A DNA stretch of 64,000 nt from Caballeronia sp. SEWSISQ10-4 2 (GTDB lineage: Bacteria; Pseudomonadota; Gammaproteobacteria; Burkholderiales; Burkholderiaceae): contig NZ_JALPRJ010000005.1 in NCBI RefSeq assembly GCF_030464885.1, positions 124,001 to 188,000 of the forward strand, in the 5' to 3' direction. The notes beneath the pieces are model-generated. The model did no database searches. It worked only from the letters and a program-made list of their open reading frames with translations, and was not told the DNA's origin. Position numbers and translations under genes: made by a program. Below, piece by piece: positions 8,174-16,173 of the stretch. Every line of letters starts with the position of its first letter. The stretch's first letter is position 1.

Positions 8174-8566
8174 TCAGGCGCCGGTGGGATCCAGAAAGAC
8201 ATATAGGGAGTGGATGAGACCGCCCTCGAAAAGGGCGACATCTGTGCCAGTGACGACGACTGGCCCATCGAGTGGACCACAGCGCCATTGCAGACGTCCG
8301 ATACCGTGATGACCGACAGCAGGACCCGCCGCGCGGAAGGCGAAGTTCGGCGGCAGGTTGGCAAGCAGCGCGGCTACCGCTTCGGAGATTGCGGCATGGC
8401 CGCTGGCAGAGACATCCGGCTCTTGCAGCACGGCATCTTCGGCATAAAGTTCGCGGATCGCTTCGATGCGCCGTCCGGCGTCGCGCTCGCCAAACACTCG
8501 AGCGAGGTTCGCCTGCATCAGGCCGTCATAGTCGACGGGCGCAGTGGACTTCGGTTGATCAGTCAT
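8174..8566 (-). CDS. SnoaL-like/NTF2-fold protein
   Basis: A 130-residue protein of the SnoaL-like NTF2 fold: helix LARVFGERDAGRRIEAIRELYAEDAVLQEP followed by a cone of beta strands ending in GGLIHSLYVFLDP. Such proteins may be isomerases, hydrolases or ligand carriers; the sequence alone does not decide. First gene of the run 8566 to 6310, 32 bases ahead of the isochorismatase-like gene. Confidence 0.7.
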   Translation of the reverse strand: MTDQPKSTAPVDYDGLMQANLARVFGERDAGRRIEAIRELYAEDAVLQEPDVSASGHAAISEAVAALLANLPPNFAFRAAGPAVGHHGIGRLQWRCGPLDGPVVVTGTDVALFEGGLIHSLYVFLDPTGA

Positions 8567-8723
8567 TCCGCCTTCCCGGATTAGAGTTCCGGGAGGGGAA
8601 CGTCATCACACGCTCAACGAGGTTTCGCTCCCCTGTCCGGTCGGGAGAATGATCTCAGGCAGCTTTGTGGAAGACACTGTTCGATTCTGCGATTTCCAGT
8701 CCGAATCTGCTACGGGATCGTCA

Positions 8724-9605
8724 TCAGCTTTTCCGGTCCTGCCGCCACGCCGCTGGGGTCGCTCCGGTGAGCTTGCGAAACGTGCGCCCGAAGTGCACCG
8801 CATCGGCGAAGCCGGTGGTCTCGGCCACCTGGTCCAACGAGGCTTCGGTGTCGAGCAATAGCGCCTGCGCGCGCCTGATGCGGGCGTCGAGCTGCCAGCG
8901 ATAAGGCGCCATTCCCGTCGATGCCTTGAATGCCCGGCTGAAGTGCGACTGTGACAGATCCACCAGCGCTGCCAATTGCGCGAGTTCGATGCGCTTAGGC
9001 AAGTGCGTGTCCAGATACTCGACGATACGTCGAAGCTGCCAGGGAGCCAGGCCCTTGTCATCTGCGCCGGCCTGCGGTTGATCGGCGAAGAGCCGGGCAA
9101 TGATCGCAGCGGTCAGCCCATCGCCATAGAGTTGTGTCGCCGGATCGGGGTCGTTCACGACCTCGGAGAGCAACCCGACCAGGGTCCAGATGCGGTCGTC
9201 GGCAAAGCGCAGCCGCGGCGTGGCGACCACATCGGCGTCGAATCCGGTGGCCAGCCGCCCGCTCACTACCGCGGGATCAAAGCTCAGAGTGGCGTCCTTC
9301 ACGAAGCGTGCGTCGGCGCTGTAGCCCCACATGTCCATGCCTGCCGGTGCGAAATGCATGTGCCTGGGTATATAGCCGATTGGGCAAGGCTGATTCTCGC
9401 GCAGGCGTGGCTCACAGTGGCTTCCTACCTCTTCCAGCAGAACGCTGAGGCGGGTTTCAGTCTCGTAGCACAGGTGATGAACCACTCGGCCCGCGCAATG
9501 GAATTCGGCTATGTCGACGCTCACGCCATTCCATGCGCGCCGCGACACCGAGAGGCTCAGCACGTTCTCAGGCAACTGGGCCAGTTTGTCGATACGGGTG
9601 GACAA
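8724..9605 (-). CDS. AraC-family transcriptional regulator
   Basis: The 293-residue protein has a variable N-terminal sensing domain and two C-terminal AraC helix-turn-helix units. The first is around LAQLAALVDLSQSHFSRAFKASTG and the second around LDQVAETTGFADAVHFGRTFRKLTG, ending with PAAWRQ. It lies upstream of the SnoaL/isochorismatase operon in the same direction and may control it; it diverges from the sigma-54 activator gene at 9768. Start at 9605 as MSTRIDKL. Confidence 0.85.
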   Translation of the reverse strand: MSTRIDKLAQLPENVLSLSVSRRAWNGVSVDIAEFHCAGRVVHHLCYETETRLSVLLEEVGSHCEPRLRENQPCPIGYIPRHMHFAPAGMDMWGYSADARFVKDATLSFDPAVVSGRLATGFDADVVATPRLRFADDRIWTLVGLLSEVVNDPDPATQLYGDGLTAAIIARLFADQPQAGADDKGLAPWQLRRIVEYLDTHLPKRIELAQLAALVDLSQSHFSRAFKASTGMAPYRWQLDARIRRAQALLLDTEASLDQVAETTGFADAVHFGRTFRKLTGATPAAWRQDRKS

Positions 9606-9767
9606 AGTTGATTTCTCCGGGCGTTAAGCGGTTGGATTATTACAGTCAGTTTGAGCTCAAAACTTATTCCCGCGACAGGACTTCAGGCATTCGGTGGTGT
9701 GCATTTTGCTTAACTGTTGCAGTTCAAGGGTTCCGGCATCGGATCGGATTCCAACAAGGAGGAGACA

Positions 9768-11747
9768 ATGCGCAATGACATCGGCCACGACGTTGCCGCG
9801 GTAGGAGGCGCCGTCTGGCTCACTCCGTTGATCTGCGATTCGCACGAGCGCTCGGAGGCCTTCGGGCTAACTACATCCAGCCGGCCCGACTATGACGTCT
9901 TGCCCCCGTCCGAACTGAATCTGAAACTGGAGCAAAGCCGGGTGCTGTACGCGCACGCCATGCCGGTGATGGCGACGCTGCGCGAACAGATTCTCAATAC
10001 CCAAAGCATGATCGTCCTCACCAATGCAGACGGGCTGGTGCTTCATTCGACCGGTGATGATGACTTCCTGAAGCGTGCGGAAAAGGTCGCCCTGCGGCCA
10101 GGAGCGAACTGGGCGGAGAATTGCCAGGGTACCAATGCAATCGGTACCGCGATAACCGAGCGCTGTCCCACTGTGGTCCATGGCGACCAGCATTACCTGG
10201 CGGCGAATCGCTTTCTGACCTGCTCCAGCGTCCCAATCCTCGATCCCTATGGTGAATTGATCGGTGTACTCGACGTGACCGGCGATCATCGCAGCTACCA
10301 TCAGCACACGATGGCCTTGGCGAAGATGTCGGTTCAAATGATTGAAAACCATCTGTTTGCCAGCATTTTCAGCGAAACGTTGCGAATCCGCTTTCACGGC
10401 CGCCCAGAATTCCTCGGCACACTGATGGAAGGAATGGTTGCATTTACGAGCGATGGCCGCTTTCTCTCCGCTAACCGCAGCGCCCAGTTTCAGTTAGGGC
10501 TTCCCCTGACGGCGCTGCGCGCACACACCCTCTCCTCGCTCTTCGGATTGCCCTGTTCGCAATTGATCGACCGCATGAGCAACAATCAGGGCCAGCCCAT
10601 ACCGCTTTGCCTCCACGACGGCGTCGTCGTTAGCGCCAACGTGGAATACCGCCGTCAAGCGGCGGCAAGCGGTTTTGCCGACCGGGAGACACGCGCCGCG
10701 CGGGGCGCGACAATGCGCGCCGCTTCGGGCTCGTTCGCGAGGTGTAGCGGACTATCAGGCCTGAATAGCCTCGACACCGGCGATCCCCAGGTCGCCGCGG
10801 TGATTGCGAAGATCCGTAGGGTTATCAACCGCGACATTCCCATTCTGATCAACGGCGAAACCGGAACGGGAAAGGAGCTGCTCGCGCAGGCCATCCATCA
10901 GGATTCACCGCGCGCGTCCGGCCCGTTCGTGGCGGTCAACTGCGCATCAATACCAGAAACGCTGATCGAATCCGAACTCTTCGGCTACGAGGAAGGAGCA
11001 TTCACCGGCGCACGGCGCAAGGGGGCCTCTGGCAAGCTTCTCCAAGCCAATGGCGGCACCTTGTTCCTGGATGAAATCGGTGACATGCCCTATGCGCTGC
11101 AAGCTCGTCTGCTGCGTGTGTTGCAGGAGCGCCTGGTCAATCCGCTCGGGTCGACCAAGTCGATTCCGGTAGACGTCGCGATCGTCTGCGCGACGCACCG
11201 CGATCTGCGGGAGATGATCGCGGAACACCGGTTTCGCGAGGATCTCTATTACCGCCTGAACGGCCTCGTCGTGAAGTTGCCGCCGCTGCGCGAGCGCTCC
11301 GATCTGCCCGCCGTTGCGCAGCAGATGCTTAGGCAGGAGGCGGGTTGCAACGCCCACGGCTTGAACCTTTCGATCGCCCCGGACGTGATGCGCCTGTTCG
11401 CGCAGTGCCGATGGCCGGGCAACTTCCGCCAGCTCGGAAATCTGCTACGCACGGCCGCTGCCATGGTGGGACCTGACGGGCAAATCACGACCGAGCATCT
11501 GCCTGACGATTTCTTCGACGACCTGCGTTGCTGCAGCAACACGCAGAGGACACCGGTCAAGGCAGCGCCGGCCACCGAACCTATCCTTCAAGAGGTTACT
11601 GCGATCGCGATTACACGGGCGCTCGAGCGTCATCGCGGTAACGTTTCGGCTGCGGCTCGCGCGCTCGGCATCTCGCGCAACACGATCTACCGCAAGGTAG
11701 TGGTCCCGCGAGCCGTTATCGACACTGTCGGTGAATCCGGATATTGA
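9768..11747 (+). CDS. AcoR-type sigma-54-dependent transcriptional activator
   Basis: A 659-residue enhancer-binding protein. A GAF-type sensor region spans about residues 60-200. The AAA+ domain starts with Walker A GETGTGKE near 363, has the sigma-54 contact loop GAFTGA near 410 and Walker B LFLDEIGDM. A Fis-type helix-turn-helix (GNVSAAARALGISRNTIYRK) lies near 625-645. ATG 9768 is fixed by a strong AAGGAGGAG seven bases upstream; the frame start at 9717 lacks one. Proteins of this layout (AcoR and relatives) activate genes for acetoin, glycerol or alcohol oxidation. Two strong -24/-12 promoters downstream, ahead of pqqA and ahead of the PQQ dehydrogenase, are the obvious targets, with a shared upstream motif as candidate binding site. 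Confidence 0.9.
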   Translation: MRNDIGHDVAAVGGAVWLTPLICDSHERSEAFGLTTSSRPDYDVLPPSELNLKLEQSRVLYAHAMPVMATLREQILNTQSMIVLTNADGLVLHSTGDDDFLKRAEKVALRPGANWAENCQGTNAIGTAITERCPTVVHGDQHYLAANRFLTCSSVPILDPYGELIGVLDVTGDHRSYHQHTMALAKMSVQMIENHLFASIFSETLRIRFHGRPEFLGTLMEGMVAFTSDGRFLSANRSAQFQLGLPLTALRAHTLSSLFGLPCSQLIDRMSNNQGQPIPLCLHDGVVVSANVEYRRQAAASGFADRETRAARGATMRAASGSFARCSGLSGLNSLDTGDPQVAAVIAKIRRVINRDIPILINGETGTGKELLAQAIHQDSPRASGPFVAVNCASIPETLIESELFGYEEGAFTGARRKGASGKLLQANGGTLFLDEIGDMPYALQARLLRVLQERLVNPLGSTKSIPVDVAIVCATHRDLREMIAEHRFREDLYYRLNGLVVKLPPLRERSDLPAVAQQMLRQEAGCNAHGLNLSIAPDVMRLFAQCRWPGNFRQLGNLLRTAAAMVGPDGQITTEHLPDDFFDDLRCCSNTQRTPVKAAPATEPILQEVTAIAITRALERHRGNVSAAARALGISRNTIYRKVVVPRAVIDTVGESGY

Positions 11748-11799
11748 TGCGCGACGCCGGCGCACCGGTTGTTCTGCGCTGCTCCGTTGCGGAACATCG

Positions 11800-11818
11800 C
11801 TGTACCAATTTGCAACAG
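11800..11818 (+). promoter_or_regulatory. Candidate upstream activator site ahead of pqqA
   Basis: CTGTACCAATTTGCAACAG lies about 70 bases upstream of the -24 element. The minus strand ahead of the PQQ dehydrogenase has the same motif, CTGTACC-N3-TTGCAACA (15305-15322). Around this copy a longer imperfect dyad (GTTGCGGAACA ... TGTACC ... GCAAC) can be drawn. The position fits an enhancer for the AcoR-type activator. Confidence 0.6.
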
Positions 11819-11888
11819 CATCGGCACGGATCACGCGAGACATGAAGCGTCTGCGAAACGCGCTGACGCGAACGGGCCAACGTTCTAC

Positions 11889-11903
11889 CGGCACGAAGCT
11901 TGC
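11889..11903 (+). promoter_or_regulatory. Sigma-54 (-24/-12) promoter of pqqA
   Basis: CGGCACGAAGCTTGC matches the sigma-54 consensus TGGCACG-N4-TTGC at every consensus position except the first T. Transcription would start near 11915, about 70 bases before the pqqA ATG. Confidence 0.75.
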
Positions 11904-11982
11904 GTAATAAGCTTGCGTAATTCGCGCTGACCGTTTCCATCGAACGGTTCGTTTGCTTATTACACACCCACAGGAGACGCAC

Positions 11983-12057
11983 ATGAACTGGACCACCCCC
12001 GCCTACACCGACCTGCGCTTCGGCTTCGAAATTACGATGTATATCGCTACCCGGTAG
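11983..12057 (+). CDS. pqqA: PqqA, ribosomal precursor peptide of the cofactor PQQ
   Basis: A 24-codon gene. The peptide [20 protein letters not shown] (last residues IATR) matches the PqqA pattern, with the Glu16 and Tyr20 that PqqE cross-links and that become the PQQ skeleton. CAGGAG lies seven bases ahead of the ATG. No pqqB-pqqE genes are in the window, so this is an extra or detached pqqA supplied from a sigma-54 promoter, probably to raise PQQ output when the neighbouring PQQ alcohol dehydrogenase is induced. A strong hairpin follows the stop codon. Confidence 0.92.
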   Translation: MNWTTPAYTDLRFGFEITMYIATR

Positions 12058-12068
12058 TCTCTGGCCGC

Positions 12069-12105
12069 GCACCGGGCACGAGAAGCGCAATACAGTGCCC
12101 GGTGC
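12069..12105. terminator. Hairpin between pqqA and the convergent cytochrome fusion gene
   Basis: GCACCGGGCAC (12069-12079) and GTGCCCGGTGC (12095-12105) form a perfect 11-bp stem with a 15-base loop. It sits between two convergent genes and could stop transcription from both sides. No long T-run follows. Confidence 0.6.
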
Positions 12106-12107
12106 GA

Positions 12108-13307
12108 TCAATGCGACTTGCCTGCGTTCAGCGGCGTGGTCGAAGCGCGTGCGGCATCGGCAGTGAGCTTATTTGGACTCGCGCCGTAGCCATTGGAATA
12201 GAGCAGGAACGCCATGAGGTCGGCATAGTCCTGATCTCGCATCTTGCCTGGCCGGTCCGCAGGCATGTTGGTCGCCATGTACCCAAACACCCCCCCGATC
12301 GTCAGGTGAGAATTTGCCGCAGGCGCGAATGCGGGTCCACGCAATGCCGGCGCAGTGACTCCCTCGAGGACAGGTCCGTGGCACTTGGCACACGCGCTCG
12401 AATACAAGGTCTTGCCGTGAGCAACCTGCGCCTTGCTGAACGCCGGAGCGTCACCGGGCACGCTCACATCGACCTTGATAAATCTGCCTGCCTGACTAGA
12501 GTTGGCGAGGCGCTCAGGGCCGTCGAGGAACGCAGGCGGGACGATCTTCGCTTGCGTCGCTTTCATGCCATCCGGCAGACTCCATGCTTGCGTCAAGGCG
12601 GCAAGGCGGCCATCGGTGGTCATCTTGGCAAGCGCTGCATCGACGCGCTTCTTTAGCACCGTGTTTTTCGAATCGAACGCGAACACGAGCGCCCAGTCGG
12701 CATAGGGCGATGTCGTCGAGACGATATCGAAGCGCTGTGCCAGATGCTTGCCTTGGTACGCCACCACGGCGGGATACCAGACAATGGCCCGCCGGGCGCG
12801 CCCTCTCGCTACTGCATCCACCGTCAATTCCGGAGACTTCTCAATGTCGAGTTCGACATCTCGCTGCTGTACTGCGATGAGCTGTGCGGGGCTCGCATAG
12901 GTTGCCGCCACCACATCCGGCGCGGCGGCCTGCCCGCCTCCATTGCGCAAGCTCAAGCTGACGTAGCCCGATTTCAGATAGCCGCTGGAAAATAACAATT
13001 TGCTGCCCGATCCATCGGCCACTGTGGAGCGCGGGAAGCCAGCTATCACGTCGCATTGCTTCTTGAACGCCTTGTCGAGTTCTTTAAGCGAAATACCATC
13101 GTCGTCGCCATCGCCGATACCCCGGTTACCGAGCGATACGGTCAGGCCGGCCACATTGAAAACCTCACGCGCAACGGTCTGGTCGAGTGCCGTCGAGGGA
13201 CTGCCGGGAAACGTACATACGCGCACGTCGGCGTTGGAGACTGCCGGCGTCAAGGCTGCCGCAGCCAGGACGGCCGCGTTTGCAAGAGCTTGCAAATAGA
13301 TTTTCAT
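12108..13307 (-). CDS. Fusion of an MxaJ/XoxJ-like periplasmic binding domain with a c-type cytochrome
   Basis: A 399-residue secreted protein. After a signal peptide (to about residue 26) comes an SBP_bac_3-like domain (about 28-245) of the kind called MxaJ/XoxJ beside PQQ alcohol dehydrogenases. A cytochrome c domain (about 285-375) follows, with the heme motif CAKCH at 306-310 and an axial Met candidate in YMATNMPAD (343 or 348). In methanol-type systems XoxG (cytochrome) and XoxJ are separate proteins that take electrons from, or help activate, the dehydrogenase; here both roles sit in one chain, binding domain first. It lies 81 bases downstream of the dehydrogenase gene on the same strand and is presumably co-transcribed. 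Confidence 0.8.
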   Translation of the reverse strand: MKIYLQALANAAVLAAAALTPAVSNADVRVCTFPGSPSTALDQTVAREVFNVAGLTVSLGNRGIGDGDDDGISLKELDKAFKKQCDVIAGFPRSTVADGSGSKLLFSSGYLKSGYVSLSLRNGGGQAAAPDVVAATYASPAQLIAVQQRDVELDIEKSPELTVDAVARGRARRAIVWYPAVVAYQGKHLAQRFDIVSTTSPYADWALVFAFDSKNTVLKKRVDAALAKMTTDGRLAALTQAWSLPDGMKATQAKIVPPAFLDGPERLANSSQAGRFIKVDVSVPGDAPAFSKAQVAHGKTLYSSACAKCHGPVLEGVTAPALRGPAFAPAANSHLTIGGVFGYMATNMPADRPGKMRDQDYADLMAFLLYSNGYGASPNKLTADAARASTTPLNAGKSH

Positions 13308-13388
13308 GAAAGAGCTTCCGATGAGAGCTATGGCGTGCCGTGATCCTCGGCCTCAAGAGCCGGCCGGGATCTCGGCAGGGTTACGCGA

Positions 13389-15116
13389 TCAACCGCGCTT
13401 GAGCGCAAACACGTAGAGCGTTCCGCCGCGCGCGACCTTCTCCGCGGCTTTCGCCATCGGTCCACCCCAGATCGGATTTGCACCGCCGTAACCGGTCAGC
13501 ACAGCGACATATTCCTGTCCGTCGATTTCATAGACTGAAGGTTGAGCGATGATGCCGCTCGCGAGCTTCGGGCTTTGCCATAGGACCTTTCCTGTGGTTT
13601 CGTCGAAGGCGTACAGATGACCGTCGAGTGAACCGCTGAACGCCAGACCGCCGGCGGTCGTAGTAACGCCTCCGTTCCACGGAAGTTTTGTCCAATGGCT
13701 CCAGACCTTCTTGCCCGTGTTCACGTCGATGACCTGTAGCTCGCCATAGCCCTTGCTGCCCGGTTCCGGCTTGATCTCAAAACCTTCACCCAGGTAGGGC
13801 AGCCCTTCCATGAAGTTCACGGATTTGCCAGAGAGCGACATGCAGGCGTGCAGCGACGGCACAAAGGCAAGATGCTTGTCGGGATCGTAGGACATCGACC
13901 ACCAGTTCTTGCCGCCGAGGAAGCTCGGGCAAGTGTCGATAGTCGAGCCGACCTTCGGATACTTGGCATCGTCCTGAATCGGTGCGCCTTCCGGCGTATA
14001 TCCCTTCACCGACGTCGCCGTCACAAAGGGTTTCGCGTAAATAAGCTTGCCGGTGGTTCGATCGATCGCGTGGAAATAGCCGTTGCGATCTGCGTGGACG
14101 ATCGCGTCGTAGTCTTTATTCTCGTAAGTGATCTTGGCCAGAACGGGCGTGTTCACGCCGTCATAGTCCCAGGAATCGTGACGCGTGTACTGGTAATGCC
14201 ACTTGAGATCGCCGGTTTTCGGGTCCATCGCCAGCAGCGAGTCCGAATACAGATTGTCGCCCGGGCGCAGCTCTGCAAGCCATGGTCCCGGATTGCCGAC
14301 GCCCCAGTAAAGTGTCTTCGACACGGCGTCGTAAGTACCCGTCAGCCACGCAGGCGCTCCGCCATGCTCCTGCATGCCCTTCGGCCAGGTATCGCCGTTT
14401 TTTTCGCTTGCAGCAGGCACCGTAAAGCGCTTCCACAACACGGCACCGTCGTCGGGATTGAGCGCTGCGATAAAGCCGCGTGCTCCATATTCGCCCCCGG
14501 CACTGCCGACGACGATCGCGCCGTCGAGCGCGAGCGGAGCGAGCGAAAACGCATAACCGATACCCGGTTCGAACATCTGCTTTTTCCATGCGACCGCGCC
14601 GGTTTCTGCGTCAAGTGCTGCAATGTCGCCGCTAAGCATCGCGATATAAACCTTCTTGCCATAAAGTGCGACGCCCCTGTTGATTACGTCGCAGCAAGCC
14701 GTCTTGAACGATTCCGCACCTAGCTTCGGTTCGTACTTCCAGCGTTGCTTGCCGGTTGCCGCGTCGAACGCATACACATTGTCCTTTGGCGTGGTAACGA
14801 ACAGATATCGGCCGTTCACGATGGGCGTGGCCTCGAAACCCTGTTGAAGCTCGGCCGGAAACTTGTAACTCCAGACCTGCCTCAGATTCACAGCGTTCGA
14901 TGTGTCGATCTGCTTGAGTGGCGAGTGCGACTGTCCGTCATACGAGCGATAGTAAGTAAGCCAGCCCGGATCGTTCTGCGCCTTTGTGAGCCGTTCATAT
15001 GTCACGGGCGGATAAGGATCGGCTGCGACGGCAGTCCCTGCCGGGAGACCCACGATGACACCAATGCTCATTGCAAGCGGTCCGCATGTCAGCGCCAAAC
15101 TAGAATACCTTTTCAT
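13389..15116 (-). CDS. PQQ-dependent alcohol dehydrogenase with lanthanide-type DYD motif
   Basis: A 575-residue periplasmic quinoprotein with a Sec signal peptide ending ...AVAA. It shows the eight-bladed propeller repeats of the methanol/ethanol dehydrogenase family, the vicinal disulfide Cys141-Cys142, metal-ligand Glu209 (GGEYG) and Asn275 (GNPGP), and the catalytic segment HDSWDYDGVN. Asp317 should be the catalytic base. Asp319, two residues on, is the extra acid that marks lanthanide-dependent enzymes (XoxF, ExaF, PedH); calcium enzymes have Ala or Ser there. No C-terminal heme domain is present, so electrons probably go to the cytochrome fusion encoded next. A sigma-54 promoter (15201-15215) and an enhancer-like motif lie upstream. 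Substrate unknown; short alcohols are likely. Confidence 0.9.
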   Translation of the reverse strand: MKRYSSLALTCGPLAMSIGVIVGLPAGTAVAADPYPPVTYERLTKAQNDPGWLTYYRSYDGQSHSPLKQIDTSNAVNLRQVWSYKFPAELQQGFEATPIVNGRYLFVTTPKDNVYAFDAATGKQRWKYEPKLGAESFKTACCDVINRGVALYGKKVYIAMLSGDIAALDAETGAVAWKKQMFEPGIGYAFSLAPLALDGAIVVGSAGGEYGARGFIAALNPDDGAVLWKRFTVPAASEKNGDTWPKGMQEHGGAPAWLTGTYDAVSKTLYWGVGNPGPWLAELRPGDNLYSDSLLAMDPKTGDLKWHYQYTRHDSWDYDGVNTPVLAKITYENKDYDAIVHADRNGYFHAIDRTTGKLIYAKPFVTATSVKGYTPEGAPIQDDAKYPKVGSTIDTCPSFLGGKNWWSMSYDPDKHLAFVPSLHACMSLSGKSVNFMEGLPYLGEGFEIKPEPGSKGYGELQVIDVNTGKKVWSHWTKLPWNGGVTTTAGGLAFSGSLDGHLYAFDETTGKVLWQSPKLASGIIAQPSVYEIDGQEYVAVLTGYGGANPIWGGPMAKAAEKVARGGTLYVFALKRG

Positions 15117-15200
15117 ACCTGTCTCCTGGTGAGTATCAGCGCGAGTAAGGCGGCGACACCTTCGTCTTGTAGGTGAAAATCGGGCTACGAGATGTTCAAG

Positions 15201-15215
15201 GCAAGTCGCATGCCA
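15201..15215 (-). promoter_or_regulatory. Sigma-54 (-24/-12) promoter of the PQQ dehydrogenase
   Basis: On the minus strand TGGCATGCGACTTGC matches TGGCA[CT]G-N4-TTGC perfectly. Transcription would start near 15190, about 75 bases ahead of the ATG at 15116. Confidence 0.78.
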
Positions 15216-15304
15216 TTGACCGGGAAACGCGGTATTCCTAAGGGTTGGCGGTGTGCCGCGGGATCGGGCGCGAGTCGATGGTCCGCGTCGTTGCGGGCAT
15301 GAAG

Positions 15305-15350
15305 TGTTGCAACGGGGTACAGGGACCGGCGCGACCTGTTGCTAAACAGG
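15305..15350 (-). promoter_or_regulatory. Candidate upstream activator sites ahead of the PQQ dehydrogenase
   Basis: On the minus strand CTGTACC-N3-TTGCAACA (15305-15322) repeats the motif found ahead of pqqA. A second element next to it is the palindrome CCTGTT-GCTA-AACAGG (15335-15350). They lie about 90-135 bases upstream of the -24 box, a normal enhancer distance. Confidence 0.55.
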
Positions 15351-15411
15351 ACAATCGTTGCGAAGAGCTGGCGAACGGACGAGACCTGCATCCGGCCGCA
15401 ATTGCCGTTAT

Positions 15412-15957
15412 TTATTGCGGATAAACGCTCACCAGAAAATCTCCGAACGTATTGAAGACGGGGCTGTTTTCTTGCGTTGCGTCGACAGCAGGCAGTTCAG
15501 CATTTTCCTCTTCGACGACAATAAAGCAGAACGCGGGCGCCGACACTGAAAGTGCTGCCCGGGCGTCCGCAAGGGCCCTCTCCGCATCGCGAAGTAAGCT
15601 CGCCTGCTCCGCCACGAAGGGCCGCTCAAGCGACGGCGGGCCTTTGCAGATCATACGCACGGTCACCTTTGATTCGTTAAGCAACGCAGGGGGCACCAGG
15701 GAGAACTCGCAGAACGAGAGCGTCCCCGGTTTCTCTCCAACCTCCAGAAAAAATTGCATACCCTCATAGGTCGCTGCATATCGTCTTGCCTCGCCCACCA
15801 CAGTGAACCCGCCTTTCGTAAAGTGGTCTTTAAATTCGGCGATCGCTGTGCTTTTAGCCTGAGCGACGGCTGCATTCAACCGCTCGGCAAATTGCCTTTG
15901 CAGCGGCCCGACCTGTGCCTTCAATCTTGCAATTTCTTTAACGGTTCGAAGATCCAT
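15412..15957 (-). CDS. Hypothetical cytoplasmic protein, 181 residues
   Basis: I do not recognise this protein. It begins with a heptad-rich helix (about residues 5-45, KEIARLKAQVGPLQRQFAER), likely a coiled coil. A mixed alpha/beta part with strands such as FTVVGEARRYAATYEGMQFF and FCFIVVEEE follows, suggesting a small globular domain. No signal peptide or membrane segment. ATG 15957 is chosen over the GTG one codon upstream. It stands alone between the dehydrogenase promoter region and the glucan synthase gene. Confidence 0.6.
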   Translation of the reverse strand: MDLRTVKEIARLKAQVGPLQRQFAERLNAAVAQAKSTAIAEFKDHFTKGGFTVVGEARRYAATYEGMQFFLEVGEKPGTLSFCEFSLVPPALLNESKVTVRMICKGPPSLERPFVAEQASLLRDAERALADARAALSVSAPAFCFIVVEEENAELPAVDATQENSPVFNTFGDFLVSVYPQ

Positions 15958-16173
15958 CACTTTTCTCTATGGGTTGCCAAACATGGTGCGTCGTTCTGGC
16001 GAAAAAGCCATCCGCGCGAGGCGCGGTTGAACCCGTTGCGTCAGGCCTGAAGTTCAACGTATTAGATACGCAAAACAGACTCATCGCGAAATTTACTTTT
16101 GATCTCAAGGGCGACGGCCTTGAACCATTTGAGCGGCCAGGACCTCCTTTACACGAATTATCGGACAAGAGCA

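Noticed and set aside
9695..9709. Possible sigma-54 promoter (TGGTGTGCATTTTGC) ahead of the sigma-54 activator gene
   Set aside because: The GG and TTGC spacing fits, but three of the inner consensus bases are wrong; autoregulation is possible but too weak to list.
13848..14723. 291-codon plus-strand frame
   Set aside because: Antisense shadow of the PQQ dehydrogenase, which has complete catalytic motifs.
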